From positions 2,480,001 to 2,544,000 of the forward strand of contig NC_092410.1 in NCBI RefSeq assembly GCF_009017415.1: a stretch of DNA of 64,000 nucleotides, given 5' to 3'. Under the pieces are notes generated by a model. That model worked only from the letters and a program-made list of their open reading frames with translations. It had not been told where the DNA came from and made no database searches. The DNA is from Aspergillus flavus (taxonomy: Eukaryota; Ascomycota; Eurotiomycetes; Eurotiales; Aspergillaceae). Of this stretch, positions 57,497-64,000 are shown piece by piece (positions within the stretch are counted from its first letter, which is position 1; every line of letters starts with the position of its first letter). The position numbers and the translations under genes were made by a program.

Positions 57497-57986
57497 TTCG
57501 CCAGTGAATAGGCAGTGATATAATGGAAGATGATATAGTAATACTATTTTTCACGGATGCGATAGACTCGAGGGATCATCCAGTTCTGAATCCGATTGAG
57601 CGCCACCTGTAGGGCCATGCATACTTGGCTTGCATGATATCACACCGGGATGGAGGCATAAATGCGGAGACTCCAACCAGTCGCAAACAATGGATGGGAT
57701 CTAAAAATACCGGTTGGGAAAGAGGTGTCGTTTTTTCGGTGGCGGTCAATGCAGCCCACTGCCAAAGGTTGTGGCTGTCATCTGTTTGGCTTCTTTTTTC
57801 TTTATGGAATACTCTTCATTTGAGTCTTTGGATGCGTTACGCCCCGTTGGGTTGTAAACTGGCCGCTCTGTGTACAGTATGTACCTTAACGGCGAGTCTT
57901 GTTTTCTGTTCTGATAGCAAGGGAGGCTGAAGGAATTAGGGTACGGTACGGTAAGGCTTCAATGCTGGATGTATGAATGTACATAG

Positions 57987-58014
57987 TACATACATACATA
58001 CATACATACATACA
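57987..58014. repeat. (TACA)7 microsatellite
   Basis: Seven uninterrupted TACA units. Shorter versions of the same word occur at several other spacers (for example near 19600, 41935 and 44120). Confidence 0.85.
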
Positions 58015-59204
58015 GTATGTATCTATTTTCAATGTTTACTGCGATAAGAGCAATAGGTATAGTTCAATATTACTCTGGTAAGTGTTATGTAAGTCCGTCA
58101 TGAACGATTTTGGTACCGCCCCTGAACCAAACTTCCTCAGCGACTGTACCTTGGATGCCGGCGAGTAAGTGCAGGAATTGGATATAATAATAGTAAAAGC
58201 CACAGAACAGACAACCAGAATGAGGTGTGATTCGAGAAAAAGGCAGATGGAGAGGTAGAGAACGATTGCCAGTCAGAGTACAGGAAGACACCGTCCAAGT
58301 ACCATCCTGTAACCAAGCTAACAAACTAAAAGTTGGTTTAGTGCTTCCCAAACCCCCAACCGACTCGACCTTAAGCAAGAACTGTGCAGTCACGTCGGAT
58401 TGTTCCCTTATCATTGGTGCTTAACCACCAGCCATTCAGTGTTCATTTTCCCTGCCTTGTGGTATTTCTTGCGCTTAGTCTAGAGTAGGAAGCTATCGAT
58501 TTTAGGGATGATTTGGGGCTCTCGCTGTCACGCAAACCAGCCGAGGAAGGAAAATCTGATATTCGCGTCATAATACCAGAGAAAGCAATATAGTTGGCTG
58601 GATGGGATTGAATTGATGGAGTTGATAGATTAATTAATTAATTAATTTTGGGATTTATTTTTATTTGATTTTTTTTTTGGTTTTTTTGTTTTATCTTTCC
58701 TCTTCTGTTGAATACCTTAAAATTCAGGTGAGCTATCGACTCAGGCAAAGCTCTCCCTTTACGTTGCCCCCGAAGTTGTCCCCCTCTTCTCGTCTTTCTA
58801 TTGCCCCCCTCTCGCTCTTCTTCCCTTCTTCCTCTTCTTCTCCTCGAAACTCTCTCCGCACTCCCATTCGCTGTCTACCGCATTTGGTGGTCGTTCTGGT
58901 TCAACTTCACCTTCTTCACCTTCTCTTCTTCATAGCTTTTCTATTTTTCATATTCTTTGATTATCTTTATCCCCATCTATCGATCCCATAGCGTCCTGCG
59001 ATTCGCCGTGTTGAATATCGATCTATCTTCCCTCTGCTTTTTGTCGGATTTGCAGATACCCGTCTACGTTGCTTTTCCCACCGCCAACAACAACCCACCT
59101 CCTCATAACGCCCTAACCGTTCTCCATTCGACTGTTCGCCCGCCGCGCATCTCTTGTCACTGCAATTGCCCCTTTTGCTTCCATATATCGCAGATTCTGA
59201 AAGA

Positions 59205-60156
<952 letters not shown>

Positions 60157-60774
60157 ATCGATTCTTATAATTTTCTCCCGACTATAATATAAAGAACTAA
60201 TACGGCGTCTGGGTTGCTGGGGAATCTATTCCCTATGATGACAATATCTTTCAATTCTCTTGTTCCTTATTCTCTGGCTGCATTTTTCCATCCTTGGCTC
60301 GATGCTACGATTTTGATGTTGTTTTGGGAGCCCAGATGCTCTGACCCCTCATCTCTTTACCTCTCCTTTAATACAGTATAAAGATGTAACACGCCATACA
60401 ATATCATGCAATGAATGTCGCTTGATGGGGTCGTGACTTGCTTTTTCTCTCCTGTTGTTTCGGTACTTGTCTCGAGTGGTTGGGTCTCATAGAGGGATGT
60501 AGCGACAACCGCAATGCATGCTGCGGGTGTGATTGCGATGGATGCATCTCAGCGAACGCTAGTCATTTGGAAATGGACGATTATGCATTCGAAGTCTTTC
60601 TTGCTTTTTCTCTCTTTTCTTATTTTCATTCCGGTCTTACGCATGTAACCTAGTATCCGCAGGAAGAAAGAGAACGGAAAGGATATCTCTAAACTGAATA
60701 CAAGAACAAACACTTTTGACAGATCAACATGAGCCTACATGAAATTGAGGGTGGAAGTCACGGGGAAGAAGGAA
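60157..60774. other. Convergent 3' spacer
   Basis: The 618 bp between converging racA and Nop6-like gene; pyrimidine-rich in places, otherwise unremarkable. Confidence 0.5.
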
Positions 60775-61900
60775 CTATGCCATGCGACTGAGTCGGCTGG
60801 GATGCACACCCGCATATTCATCAACACCAGTTTCTTCAACCTTGGCTTTCCTTTCCTTCTCCTGATGGATAGACTTGGCGTTGCGCTGCCTCTCCTCGAA
60901 AAGCTTCTTGTTCTTCGCTTCGATCTTAGCTTTGCGGTTCTCGTTGTTACCGCCACCACCAGCACTAGAGAGAGGGTCAATAAGACGCACAGTAGACTGG
61001 AATTGGTCCAGGACGGATACTCACGTCAATTCAACATTGATCCTCCGGGGAGGGTACTTCTTATCATCGAACATCGAGTGGTGATACAACTTGAGGCAGG
61101 TCTTCATGCGATCATAATTATCGAACTCAATGAAGCCGAACCCACGGCACTTGGTTGGCTTCTCCTTCTGAGTAGCAACACGCACTGAGACCGGAGCAAT
61201 CTTCTCAAAGTGGGCGGACAAGGACTCATGGTTGGCAGAGTAGGGTAGATTTCCTAGCCAAGCACATTAGGAATGATGGGATACTCATGGTAAGGAACTG
61301 GCCGAACGTACCGACAAAGCAAATGAACCGAGAACCTTTCTGCTTCGGTGCATCATCTTCAGCAGGTTCGGCCTGAGATTGCTGCCCGTTAGACACTGAC
61401 TGCTGCTCTTGAGCCTCGGCCTTCTTCTTTTCCTTTTTTGCCTTCTTTTCCTGTTTCGTTTTCTCTTTCCGCTCTTTCTTCTCCTGGGCCTTCTTATCCA
61501 CTTTGTCCTCGCTCTCCTCGGTTGGCTTCTCATCCACATCCATTGCACCGGCGGTTTCCTGCTTCTCTTCCTCGGCACCGTTTACCTCCGGCGCATCCTC
61601 CTCGCTCTCATCCTTCTTTTCTTTCTTTTCCTTCTTCTTCTCCTTCTTTTCCTTCTTTTCCTTTTTCTCCTTTTTCTCCTTCTTGTCCTTCTTGTCCTTC
61701 TTATCCTTCTTCTCTTTCTCGTCTGATTTGGTCTGCTCCTCAACACCGGTATCCTCCATCTTCACATCTTCCACGACATCCTTCGACTTGCGCTTTTTCT
61801 CCTTCTTCTCCTTCTTCTCCTCGCGCTTTGCCTTCTTTCCCTGGGGCTCAATAGCCTCCTCGGGGGCGTTTTCGACGATCTTGCGCTTCTTGTCGCTCAT
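60775..61900 (-). CDS. nop6: Nop6-like nucleolar RNA-binding protein
   Basis: Three exons, 61900-61312, 61253-61025 and 60964-60775, give about 335 residues. The first 190 residues are Lys/Glu-rich with long KEKK/KDKK repeats and DVDEK-type acidic patches. A single RRM follows: RFICFVGNLPYSANHESLSAHF (RNP2) and KCRGFGFIEFDNYDRM (RNP1), with the first intron inside the RNP2 strand. The C-terminus is basic and helical. Yeast Nop6 binds early 90S pre-ribosomes and aids 40S assembly. The repetitive lysine coding makes a long antisense frame that is not a gene. Confidence 0.88.
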
Positions 61901-63259
61901 GTTGTTTAAAGCAAATTAGAATGGAAGTGAAAAGGCGAAAATATATAATTCAAGTATATAGCCCTGATATACCAACAACGTAATTCTCAGAGAAGAAAGA
62001 AAACTCGCGAAAGAATGTAAAGATAATAATGACAAGAGAGAAAATTGTCGCATCAAAAGTTGGGCAAAATTGGAAATTTGCTTTTTTTGCCGGGCGGAGA
62101 TTGTTGGGCGGTGTGAGATGTGGTGTTTCACATGTTCCTGATTTGCTGCCTTAGGCATGCAGGAAAGTATACCAGAAGTATAAAAGACGGATACAGCCTC
62201 ATAAGGACTCACAATGTGATCATTGGATCAAATACGCAACCATATCTTTCTTTCTTCTCTGAATAGTCGTTCCAATGCTACACCAGGTATAGCGTCAGCA
62301 AAGCATTGGTGGTAAATCACGAAATTTTGCCTTATCAGCATCTTCCGCTAGACTATACACCTTGTTCGTACTGGTTGTGTAGATGCACCTATGTTTTATG
62401 TGCTATCTTTCTCAGGTGCCCTTCGCCATGAAAGGAGGAGCCGTCACCAAAGTAGTACATGGCTCGATCTCAACAAGACAACAGCCCGATATCCTTTATA
62501 TTCCTGATAACCAACCGCTGATCCTTTCCAGAATCGCAAGACATTCAAACCCTAACAGCCTCTTTCAATTCTCTCTTTCGAAGTCCCTGAATTTTGAGTG
62601 AGCTTATGTAGATGCAATATCAATAACAAACATCAAATCAAACTAGAACATACAGTGGCATACCTGGTAATGAAGTACACGGCGAGACTATGTTGTATTC
62701 GTAGTTTCTTTATATTGATGTTCGGAGTCCTTGCTTTATTTCTGTATCTGTCTACTTCATTATATCAGTTGCATAGGATGTGGTAGAATATCCTAGCTAG
62801 AACTTATGCACCTGAACTACTAGTGGCTTACTTATATAGCCTTAGTCTAGAGGCGAAGTAAGAGTCGCGTCGGGGTACATACTACTGGACTTCTGGTCCC
62901 CATTTTTCTCATCGATAAACCAGCTTCATCTAGCTACATCAAGATGACATGACACCCAGATAGTTCTACTCAACGGATGCCTAGGAGGTAGAATACAGGT
63001 TAATTGTCATCTTATGTCAGAACCTCCTCTGATATCATATCTGCCACCCAATCCAATGAGATCTTGAACTACCTAGTCGACGGCCGCATTAGTGTAGTTC
63101 TAAAATAACCATAGTTATAAAGACATTGACACATAAGGTGATACTCTCAAGAGCAGAACGAACTTGGGGATACAGATACAAACAGCTTAGATCGGTTCCC
63201 TTTCTTGATATACATTTTAATTATCAAAAGAGCGATATAAGAGGCCTCAATCTACCAAA
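61901..63259. other. Divergent spacer Nop6-like / WD40-like gene
   Basis: The 1.36 kb are AT-rich. The part next to nop6 should be its promoter. Short frames near 62383 and 62598 have no recognisable protein. I see no other element. Confidence 0.45.
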
Positions 63260-64000
63260 ATGGGGTATATGAACCAGCCAAAATTCATGGAACTCTACGC
63301 CTATGCCCTAGAGAGTGACTTCCAGATCCCAGACGGCGAGTCAGCGGCATGGGCTCCAGGACACCCTTTTCACTGGGGTCAAGAGCTTGATAAAATAATC
63401 CTTGGGGGAGTAGGGTCGTCTCTGTCCTTGAGTCCCGATGACCAGTTTCTTGCGGTCGGGGTAGGACAGAATATCCACGTCTATTCTACGTTCACGAGGG
63501 AGTACGTGGAGACCCTGACGGGACATTTAGATGAGGTGTCACGGGTGTTTTTCGCTTCAAGAATGATCGGATGCGGACTGTACACACTTGTCTCTTCTGC
63601 GGAGGGCTCGATCGTGATCTGGGAGCTTGATAGGGATGGGAAGAATGTGTCTGCAGAGAAAGAGAACAAAGTAGATATCGACACTCTTTCAGCCGAGGCA
63701 GCGGATATCGCTATATTTAAGATTGTATCTGATCATGGCTGGGCACTAGGCGATCGCGGAGGGCTACAAGACAACTATAACTAAAGCCGTGGACATCCAT
63801 GCCTTGGAGAAACAAATCACCTTGGATGGCAAATTTGCGTCGTATGGCGCGCCTTTCAGTCCCAACGGATAGAAAATGGTATATGTCACCCAGAACAACA
63901 CCGCTCAGAACGAGATGCGCGACGCAGAAACTCTGCCTTGCGTGAACATCAGGAATATCGAGGCCAAAGAAAATCGGTATCGCCTTCTCGGGCATACCGA
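63260..64000 (+). pseudogene. WD40-repeat-like gene, broken, running off the window
   Basis: An ATG at 63260 opens a 174-codon frame with beta-propeller character: SSLSLSPDDQFLAVGVGQNIHVYSTFTREYVETLTGHLDEVSRVFFAS and LVSSAEGSIVIWELDRDG. The frame stops at 63782-63784. The protein-like sequence continues in another frame from about 63786 (AVDIHALEKQITLDGKFASYGAPFSPNG), meets TAG at 63870-63872, then continues (KMVYVTQNNTAQNEMRDAE, LLGHT). So at least one frameshift and one nonsense change separate it from an intact repeat protein. An intron cannot be excluded for the first break but does not remove the TAG. The gene continues beyond 64000. Confidence 0.55.

Larger units (their letters stand above)
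57296..59204. other. Long tandem spacer with simple repeats upstream of racA
   Basis: The 1.9 kb contain a T-rich tract (57300-57389), G16 (57481-57496), (TACA)7 (57987-58014), (TTAA)4 (58630-58645) and a pyrimidine-rich leader from about 58745 to 59200 before racA. No coding gene is credible. Confidence 0.5.

Noticed and set aside
61409..61919. Long plus-strand frames rich in Phe/Leu/Ser
   Set aside because: They are the complement of the Lys/Glu repeat coding of the Nop6-like gene.

Overview
The window looks like a nuclear chromosome segment of a filamentous ascomycete, most probably an Aspergillus-like member of the Eurotiales. The evidence is: dense genes split by many 45-230 bp GT-AG introns; fungal-specific families (Sec2-type Rab exchange factor, EOS1, Zn2Cys6 regulator, COQ4, MIX17, Rgd1-like RhoGAP); a Rac-family GTPase close to filamentous-fungal RacA; and repeated GTACGGAGTA-type words in the spacers. 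No exact species can be named from the sequence. I joined exons by hand, requiring GT-AG borders, phase continuity and continuity of family sequence; coordinates given per gene are the CDS ends, with exons in the evidence text.

Layout from left to right: 3' end of a Pro/Gln/Glu-rich protein (+); ASH1-type histone methyltransferase (-); Erf2-type palmitoyltransferase (-); small mitochondrial membrane protein (+); PMT1-subfamily O-mannosyltransferase (-); SF3A1 splicing factor (+); Sec2-like exchange factor (-); PDCD5 (+); COQ4 (-); SETD-like protein lysine methyltransferase (+); ketopantoate-reductase-like protein (-); Lrp1/C1D exosome cofactor (+); MIX17/CHCHD2-like protein (+); UBX-domain protein (-); SURF1 (+); CENP-T (-); CMS1 (+); Mediator subunit 12 (-); Asterix/PAT-complex subunit (+); eIF1 (+); EOS1 (-); mitochondrial ribosomal protein mL45 (+); F-BAR/RhoGAP protein (-); Zn2Cys6 transcription factor (+); antibiotic-biosynthesis-monooxygenase-fold protein (+); RacA (+); Nop6-like RNA-binding protein (-); broken WD40-type gene (+), running off the end.

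These are mainly housekeeping genes for chromatin and transcription, splicing, ribosome biogenesis, ER glycosylation and membrane insertion, mitochondrial respiration, and polarity/secretion (Sec2, RhoGAP, Rac). They do not form one pathway. Strand alternates almost strictly, so most genes sit in divergent pairs sharing a short upstream region. I saw no transposon, CRISPR array, rRNA or convincing tRNA.

I did not find a new multi-gene system. The least explained features are a cluster of perfect hairpins just upstream of PDCD5 (20237-20425), very small exons in the Asterix and PDCD5 genes, a T-rich start context on eIF1, CCGACGG-centred inverted repeats in spacers, and two genes (the ketopantoate-reductase-like gene and EOS1) whose coding frame has no in-frame ATG.
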